A DNA stretch of 64,000 nt from Paraescarpia echinospica. Its lineage: Eukaryota > Annelida > Polychaeta > Sabellida > Siboglinidae. This document shows positions 11,341 through 21,209 of the stretch, piece by piece. Where the stretch lies: NCBI GenBank assembly GCA_020002185.1, contig JAHLWY010000202.1, positions 151,328-215,327 on the forward strand. The letters run 5' to 3'. The position numbers and the translations under genes were made by a program. Under the pieces are notes generated by a model. That model did no database searches. It was not told where the DNA came from and saw only the letters and a list, made by a program, of their open reading frames with translations. Numbering within the stretch: position 1 is the stretch's first letter; each line of letters starts with the position of its first letter.

Positions 11341-13147
11341 AGTTTTCCTTCTTCGAGATCACCTGCCCACCATAGCCAGTGAGCGTGATCTGCTCTCCTA
11401 CTATTTGTCCATAATTGGGAGTTGGAATGATACAGCATCGGGACGTTTCCACACGCTGGTGGGCCGTAAACACTGAACTTTTAAGGCCACAACCTGCTCC
11501 GAGATCCCAAACACTTTCGCCCGGGGCTCAAGGTACCCAGTATCCGCAGTGTACCACACATATGTTGTGGTAGAGTCTTGCTATGGAGAGGCTATGTACC
11601 AGCAGGGGAGACTTACGCACTCGGCTTGAGGAGCTATCTGGCGGCTGTAGCTGAATGCGAGAGTATAAAGCACAAACTACATACTACACAACAGCAGCAC
11701 TTGGCGCATGACACAGACCTGCGTTAAACACCACACATGGCCAAGGTTAATTACTAACAGCTGATTATATCGAATACAACCGTTGTATCTGAGTATGCAG
11801 AGCACTGGCGTCGGAATGTGGTGAATATTGGGGAAGGCCGGGCTCTCCAAAAACCTCAGTTTGCACCTCCCTTGAGGCTCGCCAATAAACACCCATTTTG
11901 AGGATCTCACAAACCTCGATTTGAGACTCGCCAAACAACACTCACATTATAGTTCTCCAATATCTCAATTTGCACCCACCGATGAGGCTGACCAAAAACC
12001 TCAACTTGCACACTAAAATCCACCCACCTTCCCTAAATATTAGAGGCATGGCTAATAATATATCCAGCCCTCACCTAAATTATTGGGGGTATGAAGTTCC
12101 CCAGTTCCGACGTCTATGAAAGGTGTACTCTTAGAAGAAATAACGTGTTTGTAAAACTAGCACTTTTATTTGATACATTTGATGTTATGCCGATTGAGCT
12201 TTTAAGAAAACTGCGCTATATAAAATGTATTAGTACTATAACATCAAGTTCGTGTGAAATATATTATCATCCCCTTCTTACACGGCGAAGGTACACCGTC
12301 TTTATATAAGAAAGGTGACTTCACGTGACTGGGGTATTTATAAAGAAGTCACTGATTATACGAAATGGGAAAATCCATTACAATTATCTCTACATTATCT
12401 ACATACAAACATAACTAATTATTAATGGCACAATTATTCATCGGTTCCTCTGGGTGTAAACACATACCTCTCGTTGTGTGTATATATCTCCCTACGATAC
12501 ACCAAATGCAGATAAACTTTCTTGAATACCTGACATCGAACCATGTAACATTTAGAAAGCTTATTACACCATCACATTGTAAGCTACTTTACATAAACGT
12601 GTAGGCTGACTGCAATAATTCTATAAATGCCAGCACGATTGTTAATATACAGAAACATTCTTCCAGATATCGTAAGCCATCATAGAATAAAATTATGCTG
12701 TCGTTCTACATAATTAAAGCGGAATCCACTATGAAATATTACGACAAATAAATAAAATTGTCGGCCAGTCAACTACGGATAGGATATGATAATATCCCCG
12801 TCGTGATATAGTATAAAACCTTAATATTCCTGAGTGACGCGAATTAAGATCTAGGTAGCAATTTTTAAACATGTTGCCCTTCTAAAAATTCATACAATTT
12901 AGTAGCTTTTTCATGTTTCAACAAATCAGTTCAAATATCGTTGGAGTAAGCCGGCTTTTATAAGGATCTTCACAAATTATGTGTTGACACAAGGTTTGTT
13001 CACCCAACACTGGCAGTGATGAAACACATTCAAGTGTAACAAAAGTGGATGTATAAAGATAATTAAAGAGCCCCGCACTCTTCTATTTTCAACACACAAT
13101 TTGTTGTCGCCAAAGCTCAGATTGAGCTAATATATATATATATATCG
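11341..13147. other. Intergenic DNA with a degenerate short repeat at 11845-12015
   Basis: No gene is recognisable. From about 11845 to 12015 a unit of roughly 45-50 bp recurs imperfectly (pattern CAAAAACCTC ... TTTGCACC ... GAGGCTCGCC). The remainder, 12020-13147, is AT-rich. This lies 3' of the phosphatase gene's stop codon, so some of it near 13700 down to about 13300 may be 3' UTR of that gene; no signal fixes its end. Confidence 0.4.
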
Positions 13148-13170
13148 TCAGTTAACTTGAAAGGTTTTGA

Positions 13171-13222
<52 letters not shown>

Positions 13223-13248
13223 CAGTATATATATATATATCATAAACC

Positions 13249-13284
<36 letters not shown>

Positions 13285-13318
13285 TATATATATCATAAAC
13301 CTTTCAAGTGAACTGGTC
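13148..13318. repeat. AT-microsatellite hairpin with inverted flanks
   Basis: A long (AT)n tract is flanked by inverted arms: GTTAACTTGAAAGGTTTTGA at about 13150 and its imperfect complement, TCATAAACCTTTCAAGTGAAC, shown here by the short core CATAAACCTTTCA, at about 13294. The same core appears once more at 13241 inside the tract. This is the structure of a small palindromic MITE whose centre became an AT microsatellite, and it would form a cruciform easily. Confidence 0.7.
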
Positions 13319-13716
13319 ACCGACTAGTGTGGAAACGAGCATATGAGTTAGTAATTTGTTACACGCTGCAACGCAGATCTGTACATATGGATGTGTAGTG
13401 CATAATTCATAACCAGACGAACTAAGTTAGTGAACAGTAATTTTTAGTTGCACACAATATAACAGATTATACGTGTGTAAACGTGAGGTTACATGATGAT
13501 TGTGAACGGTGTTAAGTTAAAAACACGATATTTTCCGTGGCAAATCCAACATTATTGTATATTAACAAAGTTAATTTATAGATTACATTGCAGTGAACAC
13601 TTATTATTGAGAATGAATTGAACCCGTGATTACACATTGTCTGTTGTCTATGTTGACATCGGGGTGGGTTTCTTGCTCGCCGTCTTCTAAGACGGTGCCG
13701 TTCTTGCATTTTTGTA

Positions 13717-13788
13717 TTAGTTGGAGTACGTGGGGTTGCCACTTTGTAGAACGTTCAACAGGCAGTGGTAGACGCATCTGTAATTCGC
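13717..13788 (-). CDS. RPTP last exon: C-terminal helix and stop
   Basis: Acceptor TTTCGACAG, then ANYRCVYHCLLNVLQSGN and a short tail ending in TAA at 13717-13719. It corresponds to the final helix (QYxFCYxxLLxYL). The second Q-loop glutamine (Gln266 in PTP1B) is asparagine (13783-13785). The protein stops about 20 residues after the P-loop exon's helix, so there is no second (D2) PTP domain. Confidence 0.85.
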   Translation of the reverse strand, partial: ANYRCVYHCLLNVLQSGNPTYSN

Positions 13789-14403
13789 CTGTCGAAACAC
13801 AACGTTTATGACATTTACCGTGGTAAGTTCAGCGAAAACAAACAAACAAACGTGACTAAAAAAAACCTCGTAAATAGCATAGCATAATGTTACTCTTAGT
13901 TTCGCATAGCACCGAAAAAGCGAATACTTATTTCCATGATTTGTGGCGAAAGTATGCACTCGTTTTATTACTATTAATGCTTTAAAGGGAGGTTGTTTGT
14001 TTCGTTGGGCAACTATTACAAGTAAGTTTGCTGAATCAATAATTAGTGTACTTCGTTTGTTAAGTTGTAACCAGAATCTTCACAGTTATTTGCGTGCCTT
14101 TGTAATAACTGCCAATTACAGGCAATAGCGGTTGTTTAATACCTGAATGTTGGTCGTATTGAACGCAATTAGGCGAACAGTATGCCTTCCCCATAATGAT
14201 TGTAGTAGGTAGTAACCCTAACCCCAACCCTACTAAGAAAACCATACAAGTAAATGTTCATTATTAAGGGACGGTTGTTGAACATTATAACTGTTGACAT
14301 TATTTGAAAACTGATCTACAGTAACACGTTTGAAAACTTGTATTTTTCAATTGTTGACAGATGGTAACCAATTACACCAGAAGAAAGGCAACAAACGATG
14401 TAC

Positions 14404-14539
14404 CTCGTTTCGAACCATGTAACACCTGTATTGTCGCATCTCAGACACAGTGCCGTAGACATCGACCCAGTCATGGTTCTCAATGTGCTGCATGAGACGA
14501 TCCAGGGCAACAAACGTGCCGGTCTGGTCAACACCAGAG
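14404..14539 (-). CDS. RPTP exon: P-loop with Arg-to-Gln change
   Basis: Acceptor TTGTGCAG, donor GAG|GTACAT, phase 2 to 0. The P-loop reads HC-SSGVDQTGTF across the junction, where active enzymes have HCSAGxGRTG. The invariant arginine that binds phosphate is glutamine (CAG, 14524-14526) and the glycine before it is aspartate. The rest is normal: FVALDRLMQHI and DVYGTVSEMRQYR. The exon ends MVRNE, where active enzymes have QT-x-x-Q, so the first Q-loop glutamine is arginine. These changes predict loss of catalysis but possible retained ligand binding. Confidence 0.92.
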
Positions 14540-14993
14540 CTGCACAACAAGACAAGAACATGTAATATTCTTGTCCACATGTACCTATGCAATGCATACA
14601 TGGAATGCGTGCACTTGCAACATAATGTAAGCTAGCTACTGTTCTACATACATTATGTAGTGTAGCAAATGTAACATACCTTATATATATATATATCGGT
14701 TTTGATCCCAAGGTGGTATTGTTGGGATTGTATAAGGAGCGTGAAATTCTCCTGGATTTCGAATCTCAAAAGTTGGCAGGTATAATGCAATGTCTTCTTT
14801 TAACAGTAAGTATGCGATGTCCACTAGACAGCTCAGAGCGCATGCTTCATACACTAGCTGCTATAGTTGGATCATATACTGCCTGCATGGATAAGCTATT
14901 TACTGAATTGACGAGACAATACGCCTAAATGTATGACACATGCCGTATGCAAAGCATAATGTGTATTTTGTGAAACGCAAAACAATGTCCTAC

Positions 14994-15142
14994 CTGCAGT
15001 GTACAACAATGGGACCATCTTCAGTGTTTAAATTGCTGCGCACCAGACGCACGAACCTAACGAGCGACAGCGGGTTGTCTGGTACTCCACAGTCGGGCCA
15101 CGTGACGTAGTGGAAGTGGGTCAAGGAACGGCCTTGTCTTCC
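14994..15142 (-). CDS. RPTP exon: WPD loop and start of the P-loop
   Basis: Acceptor CTTTCAG, donor TGCAG|GTAGGA, phase 0 to phase 2. It encodes LTHFHYVTWPDCGVPDNP, so the general-acid WPD loop with its aspartate is intact, and ends DGPIVVHC, placing the catalytic cysteine codon (TGC, 14996-14998) just before the splice site. The next codon (Ser) is split across the intron. Confidence 0.92.
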
Positions 15143-15416
15143 CTGAAAGTAAGCTTTCGTTAGTGTATTCAAAGAATAACTCGCTATTAATGTCGACCCA
15201 CTATATCCAGTAATCTGACAAGAATTAACACAATTTATGTACTGGTTCTTGTGAAAGATAACTGGGAACATTAATGAAAACAGGTAAGTCTTTGTAGAAG
15301 GCGTGTTAAAGACCGCACACTGCACAACATTAAGTGGTTTACATACGCATCTTGCACTAAGCCCGCTTGCTATTAAATAATTGTGCTTATTGAATGCATT
15401 ATTTCTTTTACTATGA

Positions 15417-15790
15417 CTCCCTCTCTCCCTCTCTCCCTCCCTCCCTCCCCCCACTCCCTCCCCCTCCCACCCTCCCCATCCCTTCTTTCCTCCCTCCCTC
15501 CCTCCATTCATTTTAATTAGGATAAATATAACACACGAAAAGAGCATTTTTTATACAGTGCATACATAATTAAGTGTTAGGCTCCAATCTGAATATTGCA
15601 TGAGAGTCGTATACAGCATATATATTACACAAAGAAACTTACAAGAATGCACACTAAATAGAACAGAAGAGCTTGGTTGTGACATATTATTAGTTGTCAT
15701 TATTAGTTAGTTCTGTATCCCTCCCTCCCTCCCTCCCCCTCCCTCCCCCTCCGTCCCTCCGTCCCTCTCTCCCTCCCTCCCTCCCTCCCT
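15417..15790 (+). repeat. Two pyrimidine microsatellites (CCCT)n in an intron
   Basis: CCCT/CTCC repeats occupy 15417-15505 and 15717-15790, between the exons at 14994 and 15817. They are the complement of the GGGA tract at 7507. The second lies only 27 bp from the donor of the exon at 15817, on its intron side. Confidence 0.85.
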
Positions 15791-15816
15791 AAAAACTCAC
15801 TACGAAAATAACTGAC

Positions 15817-15939
15817 CTTTGTTAGCATGAACTTGGACACGATCCAGTCATCATACTTTGTCTCACCGATGACCTGCACCTTCAGATAGCCGTAGTATCT
15901 AGGTTCGGTGTTTTGGGGCCAGTAATGGTCACACATATC
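15817..15939 (-). CDS. RPTP exon: CDHYWP segment
   Basis: A 41-codon exon, acceptor GCTACAG, donor AAAG|GTCAGT, phase 0. It begins DMCDHYWPQNTEPRYYGY and ends DDWIVSKFMLTK. The motif C-D-x-Y-W-P is standard in this position of the PTP fold, followed by the central beta strands. It continues into the WPD exon at 14994. Confidence 0.9.
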
Positions 15940-15971
15940 CTGTAGCAGTAATATAATACATTGCAAACAAA

Positions 15972-16836
15972 CTGATTTACCCGGCGTTGCCCGGGGGAAA
16001 AGGCAATCATATACATCCTCAAATTATTTGCACTGAAATCTAAAAAAGTGTTGTTGACATAATTATGAACACTGAAAATAGACCAAACCTCAAATGCCCA
16101 ACATTTGAGTTCCAGACACCCCAAACCCATCCAAAATGTTTCCAGCTTACACGCATTAATAAATTGTAACTGGTCACTGGCCTAGTTGTTAGAACAACCT
16201 TGTGCCAACAATCGCACGCGCTCACCCGTGTAACTGACGTAACCAGCAATAGGCAGCTGGGTTTAATACGCGTCCGGGATTTTGTATCGTTAATAACATA
16301 AAAACTAATACATTTGTTTGCATACACCCAGTAACGCCTTTGTACATGAATTAATTATGTGTACAATTATAAAGAAAAACATTACATTCCGTTGCTAGAA
16401 TTCCATGGAATTGTTGCAGTGTGTTGTTTACCAGATATAGCACGCGCTCAGCCGTAGATTTAGACATTTTCGAAATTCGTCCAGGGGGGTAGAGAACTTG
16501 GGGGGGGGGGTTCACTATTTCAAAAGGCTGACGCAGCGAAATGATTACGTAACCAGCGACAGGTAGATCTGGTGCATGTTACGCGCTGAGGATTTTCATT
16601 TGTAGATGCGATAATTATATTTACGATGATGTAGAAAAACATTAAATTCCGCAGCTGGAACTCCACGTAGTGTTTTGAAATGTTGAGCTCTCAAGTTCTC
16701 CACCCCCTGGACGAATTTCGAAAATGTTTAAATCTACGAACCATCTGAATGGGCCCGGTAGATCACATGCAAAATGTCAGCCCTAAATATGTAAAACAGA
16801 CACACAGAGAACGAACTGTTTTATAATATAGAAGTA
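15972..16836 (+). mobile_element. CCCGGCGTTGCCCGGG-type repeat element with an internal 286-bp inverted-repeat unit
   Basis: The block opens TTACCCGGCGTTGCCCGGG and closes with ACAGACACACAGAGAACG then TTTTATAATATAGAAG, a start and end that frame a common non-coding repeat of invertebrate genomes (recalled, not searched). Inside are two diverged copies of one module (about 16215-16400 and 16540-16680, sharing GTAACCAGC, AGGTAG/AGGCAG and GGATTTT). Between 16453 and 16738 lie inverted arms of about 46 bp (CGTAGATTTAGACATTTTCG and its complement), a MITE-like unit. Confidence 0.55.
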
Positions 16837-17079
16837 CTGGCGTGATGATGAGGCCTTCTTGTTTTGTATGTGTCTAATATATGCATCGAACTTGTACAAA
16901 TATGCATCAGGCGTATGCACATCGGTCAGTTATTTGTTATCCTTGATTGTCCAGATCGGCGATCCTTCCGTTACAAAACATAGATCGTTGCTTTATATGT
17001 TAGTACCCAAAGACTAATCATAGTTAAAATAAGATATCATATGAATCATTCGAGGCATTTGTTTGGTACACATGGGACA

Positions 17080-17260
17080 ATTAACTTGAAAAATTAATTA
17101 ATTAAATTACAATTAATTCAAAAATATTCCTATTAAATTAAGATAACCTCACACATTTATCAGGTCAATTATATTTAATTAACCTTCCAAATTGTTCAAT
17201 TAAATTAAATTAACAATTAACTTTAATTCAATTAACAATTAATTCCAATTAACTTCAATT
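17080..17260 (-). repeat. AATTAA-cluster repeat, copy in reverse orientation
   Basis: Dense iterations of TTAATTGAATTAA-like motifs, with the shared landmark CCTCACACATTTATC. The complement of this landmark (GATAAATGTGTGAGG) is found at 43245 inside a larger cluster at 42830-43330. The two loci belong to one repeat family. Nothing codes here. Confidence 0.65.
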
Positions 17261-17289
17261 AATGCGTCTAAGGCCTATCGATGGACGTG

Positions 17290-17722
17290 AATAATAATAA
17301 TAATGTTACTGCATTTCTTTGCGCCATAAATCTGGCAATTTTTACCATTCAGAGGCGCATTACAATCTAATGTAGCTATTATTACATCAATTGAAATAAA
17401 AAATAAAGAAGGATAGTAATAGTAAAAAAATTATACTAGTTAAAACTACAAGTTTAAGAAAAAGTAATAATGAATAATAATAACAATTGAAAGGTAGATA
17501 CTGAAATGTTCAGAGTTCATCGTTGCGCACACAGTTCATTTAAAATAAAAAAACACGTTTAAAAAGAAGTGTCTTCAATTGCTTCTTGAACACACTGAGG
17601 CAGCCTGTAACACGCATGGCAAGGGGCAGGTTGTTCCAGAAGCTTGGCGCTGCGCGTGAAAAAGGTTTGTCGCCTTGAGTACAAAGTAAAGCCCTGCGCG
17701 GGCTGGAAATCTGAGCCCGCAC
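17290..17722 (-). pseudogene. 3' end of an L2/CR1-type LINE
   Basis: The minus strand reads GDKPFSRAAPSFWNNLP, then FKKQLKTLLF, the last residues of the reverse transcriptase protein of CR1/L2 elements. Downstream, after an AT-rich 3' UTR, the sequence ends TGGCGCAAAGAAATGCAGTA followed by (ATT)n at about 17290, the usual L2-like 3' tail. The 5' end is cut at about 17722 where a GC-rich repeat begins. Confidence 0.75.
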
Positions 17723-18985
17723 CCGCCCCGCAACTATGTCATTTGACCCGCAGCCCGCCCCGCATATTACAACTCAGCCCGCCCCGCCCCGCATATTTTG
17801 CCACATCCTGGCCCGCAGCCCGCCCCACCCCGCAGTAACTTGGCCCGCAACCCGCCCCGCCCCGCAGTAATTAGTCAAAAGTCAGTCCGCACCCGCCCCG
17901 CAGCCCACAACAGATGACATGGAATCATTAAAAATATATCCTCTTTATTAATCGTTGTTGTTTACAATATTAACAAATGCACGGCGCTGGGTGACATCCA
18001 TGTCGTACTTGGAATTCCATCTTTAAGAAAAATAGAACCCTTGTCATTATAATGTAAATGCCTGAAGGTGATAAGCAGACCTGGGGCAAAGTAAAGGTAC
18101 GAGTACAAATTTTAACGTATTTTAAAATTATTAATTAATCTAATTGATATAACTCAGCACAAGTGAATATGCAATGGCAGTTGATCATTTTTTTATGAGG
18201 AACAATGAAATTCACACCGCTGGCATTAATTTCAGTGGCATCCTATGATCTTATAATCTATTTGCCATTGTACTGCATGAACACGAGTTGTTCAAAGGTT
18301 GAGTCTGGTGCACAAAGGCAGTGTTGCAATTTGCAATCTGCTGATATTAGAATTAGTTAGCAATTTATATTTTCTGATCGTAGACTACTGATTGTTGAGA
18401 GGGTTTTCACATGTCCATATAACAGGCTCAAAATCCCCTCTGAACCAGGCTACTGGCACCGAATTATACTAGTGTAGAAGGCAGTTTAACTTGAGCCATC
18501 TTACTTCTACAGAGGAAGACTGACAGTTCTTGTTCTTAGCAGTTAGGCATTGTCAGCCAGTGCCAAGTGGCATGGTCTCCAGTCTCCACACATCAAAGGC
18601 ATTTCCTGTCTAATTGGTGGGGTAACTGCTCTTTATGGACATCCTGGTGGCTTAATTACACCAACAGATTGATAGCCTGAATTGATACTTCCTCCTGGAA
18701 GAAACCACTCATCGCACCTGACTGAAGCTGGCAAGGCATGATATCATAACACTGTTTAAACACAAACAAAAGGGCAATCTGGTAATCCCCAATTAATTAG
18801 CTCAAAGAATGTCCCACCTTTGAGTAACTGGTGACCATTAATGAGTTACAAAAATCAGCCCGCAGTAGTCCGCATGAAGAAATTACTAGCCCGCAGACCG
18901 CCCCGCCCCGCAATGACCTGACCCGCAGACGCCCCGCCCCGCACAAATTGAAACTTAACCCGCACCGCACCGCAACAACAACAAA
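17692..18985. mobile_element. Candidate non-autonomous DNA element with CCCGCCCCGC motif clusters at both ends
   Basis: The cluster 17692-17905 has about nine iterations of CCCGC(A/C)(G)CCCGCCCCGC separated by AT-rich spacers of 10-17 bp. A smaller cluster at 18860-18985 has the same motif in the same orientation. About 950 bp of ordinary AT-rich DNA lies between them with no frame of interest. Clusters of short C-rich subterminal motifs occur in some hAT elements as transposase-binding sites. Clear terminal inverted repeats or an 8-bp target duplication are not visible, so the class is uncertain. Confidence 0.4.
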
Positions 18986-19172
18986 CACCCAGCTCTTGTC
19001 ACCTTTCCTCCTGTCAGCGTCCCTTTTATCGACTTCTCTTCTATCACATTTGCTCTCACTTCCTTTCGTCCCTTCATCTTTCGTCCCATCTCATTTTCTT
19101 CTCTCCTCTCCCGTCCCATCTTCCCTCCCTCCTTCTCTACGGTCACTTTCTTCCCTGTCACCTTCACGCTTG

Positions 19173-19475
19173 TCACGTTTTCTGTTGTCGATTTTCCATT
19201 TCTTCCCCTCCAATCACCTTCCCTCCTCTCAATCTCCTTTCCTCAGTTTTCTTTCCACTGCTATTCTCCTTCAGTCTTGCAGTACTCTCACCTCTCTCCC
19301 TGTCATCTCTCTCCATTAAACCTGCCTCCTTGCTAATTCCAATCTCCATTCCCTTCACAATATCTGTCAACCTAACTATCTTCTTCTGCAGACACTCCAC
19401 CTTCCAACACCCAATGCACTGAAAGGTGAATCCTTCCTCCATGGTTTCTGCCCATGACTTCCCACAGCCGGACAA
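19173..19475 (-). pseudogene. Possible LINE ORF1-like fragment with Cys cluster and coiled coil
   Basis: From ATG 19475 the minus strand reads MSGCGKSWAETMEEGF, then FQCIGCWKVECLQKK, then a heptad-like stretch RLTDIVKGMEIG and a long Lys/Arg/Glu-rich tail. A cysteine cluster followed by a coiled coil recalls the N-terminal protein of some invertebrate non-LTR elements. The tail is encoded by a pyrimidine-rich tract (19017-19320 plus strand), so part of the frame may be low-complexity chance. Confidence 0.35.
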
Positions 19476-19484
19476 TGCAAAATC

Positions 19485-20130
19485 TTGGATCTTTTAAGCA
19501 ATGAGGCAGTCGTTATTAAGCTACGTAGCGTGCTCTATCCGAAGGGTCTGAGTGACAAGTTAGACGCATTGTCCGCTACTATTACTCAGTTGAATGAGCG
19601 GTTGGACAAGAAGGATCAACATGTTGCTGCTCTAGAAGCAAGACTGTCCTCAATGGAGGCTGATCTAGATGCATTGGAGCAGTATTCCCGTAGATCAAAC
19701 CTACGATTCTTCGGAATTCCCGAGTCGGACATGGGGGGAAATACCACAGGCAAGTTGCTGTCTACTGTCAACAAAACAATGGGAGTCACACCTCCCATTG
19801 TGAGCGAGGATGTAGTGACATCGTCTTGGACGGCGAAAGTCAGGTGCGGACGCGCAGCCTCGACCAGTGATCATCATATTTGCCACTACTCACGTGCGCG
19901 ACGTGGTCATTCGTGCGAGACGTCGCCTGCGGGAAAGTCGATATGGACCGACGATATACGTCAATGAGGATTTAAACCGTCGACGAGCGGCGCTGGCAAA
20001 GAAGACCCGACAGATGAAAAAATCTAAGCAAATATACGATTGTTGGGCTTTCAACGGCAAAGTGGTCGTAAAGTCCTTGAACGGTGTTATAAAGGAAATC
20101 GGCACTGACGCCGATTTGAACGGGTATTGA
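19485..20130 (+). pseudogene. LINE ORF1 (coiled coil, RRM-like and C-terminal RNA-binding domains), frameshifted
   Basis: The first part (to about 19850) has a heptad region LDALSATITQLNERL and MEADLDALEQYSRRSNLRFF then GIPES, the classic join of a coiled coil to the RRM of L1/RTE-type ORF1 proteins. After a frameshift near 19840-19870 the second part (19867-20130) reads VVIRARRRLRE, YGPTIYVNEDLNRRRA and CWAFNGKVVVKS, the C-terminal RNA-binding domain. Such proteins chaperone LINE RNA in the cytoplasm. No RT follows at 20131-21209, so the copy is a fragment. Confidence 0.75.
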
Positions 20131-21206
20131 CTGGGACGGCACTTGTACAAATTGTCAAACGTTGCTTTTGTTCGCGGCAAACTTTGTGTGACTCATGTGT
20201 GACTCATCGCAGTGACTATAGTGACTCATCAACGACACACAGCTGCCATTTGCTACTGGTATTGGTATACAAAACTATGTATGTTAAGTCAAGTCAATGG
20301 AAACGCTAACAAAAGTACAGCTACCAGTAAATATATTTATGTTTACTATTCTTAAACATGGTAATGCCAACTGTGTTCTATTACACATGAGCATCTGAAA
20401 TTTGTGTTGGGTTATTTTACAAATGAACATCGACATAATGAAACTTCTATGTTTATTATATAACATTTTAACCTAACATTGAACCTAATGCTAACTATTT
20501 CAAATTTGATTTTGGTATGTCAGTGTATAATTATGAGCTGACAGACGTAATGTATTATTATTCGTTTGTTTTGTTACATTACGTAATTAAAACATTATTT
20601 ATAAGTAGTATTTGAACAGCATTACTTTAAGATATGTTATTTTATGGATTGACAAACTAAACCCTAATCTGGCTATATCAATTGTGACTTTGGTATATAA
20701 GTCCTTTCAACCGATTTGTTGCTATAATTATATGCATATATACATTATTTTTATTAGTACTATTTTGTTACATTTGAAACATCTAAATGATGTTGGTAGC
20801 TTTAGAAGGTTGTTATGATAACAAACTAATTGTGAACACAAACCTAAGTCGTCCAAGCACAGATTTAATTTAACTATTTCCTTCCCGTGAATATCTCATG
20901 ATATCATTAACCCAGAGACTAATTAGCTTTTCTCTTCTTTTTTGTTATGTTTTCTCATTGAAAACAATGCGATGTTTATCTCTACTCACTTACATGCTGT
21001 TACATATAATAACATGTTAGTAAGAACTGCAATGTGTCTCGAAATGTACAATCCAATTAATTTTATCGCGTGTATCTATCACAATATCCTTAAGCAAACA
21101 TATTTTTGTAATTATAATATAATGATAAAGGAAACCCTTTTAGATGATAGAAAATTATTTTCGATGAAGCTTTCCTCTCCTATTCAGGAGGTATGAGAAT
21201 AACTGC
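20131..21206. other. AT-rich intronic DNA, nothing recognised
   Basis: Part of the 21.6-kb phosphatase intron. A, T runs dominate; no coding signal, tandem repeat or inverted repeat stands out except a few GTGACTCAT repeats near 20190-20230. Confidence 0.5.
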
Positions 21207-21209
21207 TTA

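Noticed and set aside
17692..17905. CRISPR-like appearance of C-rich repeats with unique spacers
   Set aside because: Eukaryotic intron context, short (about 17-bp) imperfect repeats, variable spacer length, no cas genes.
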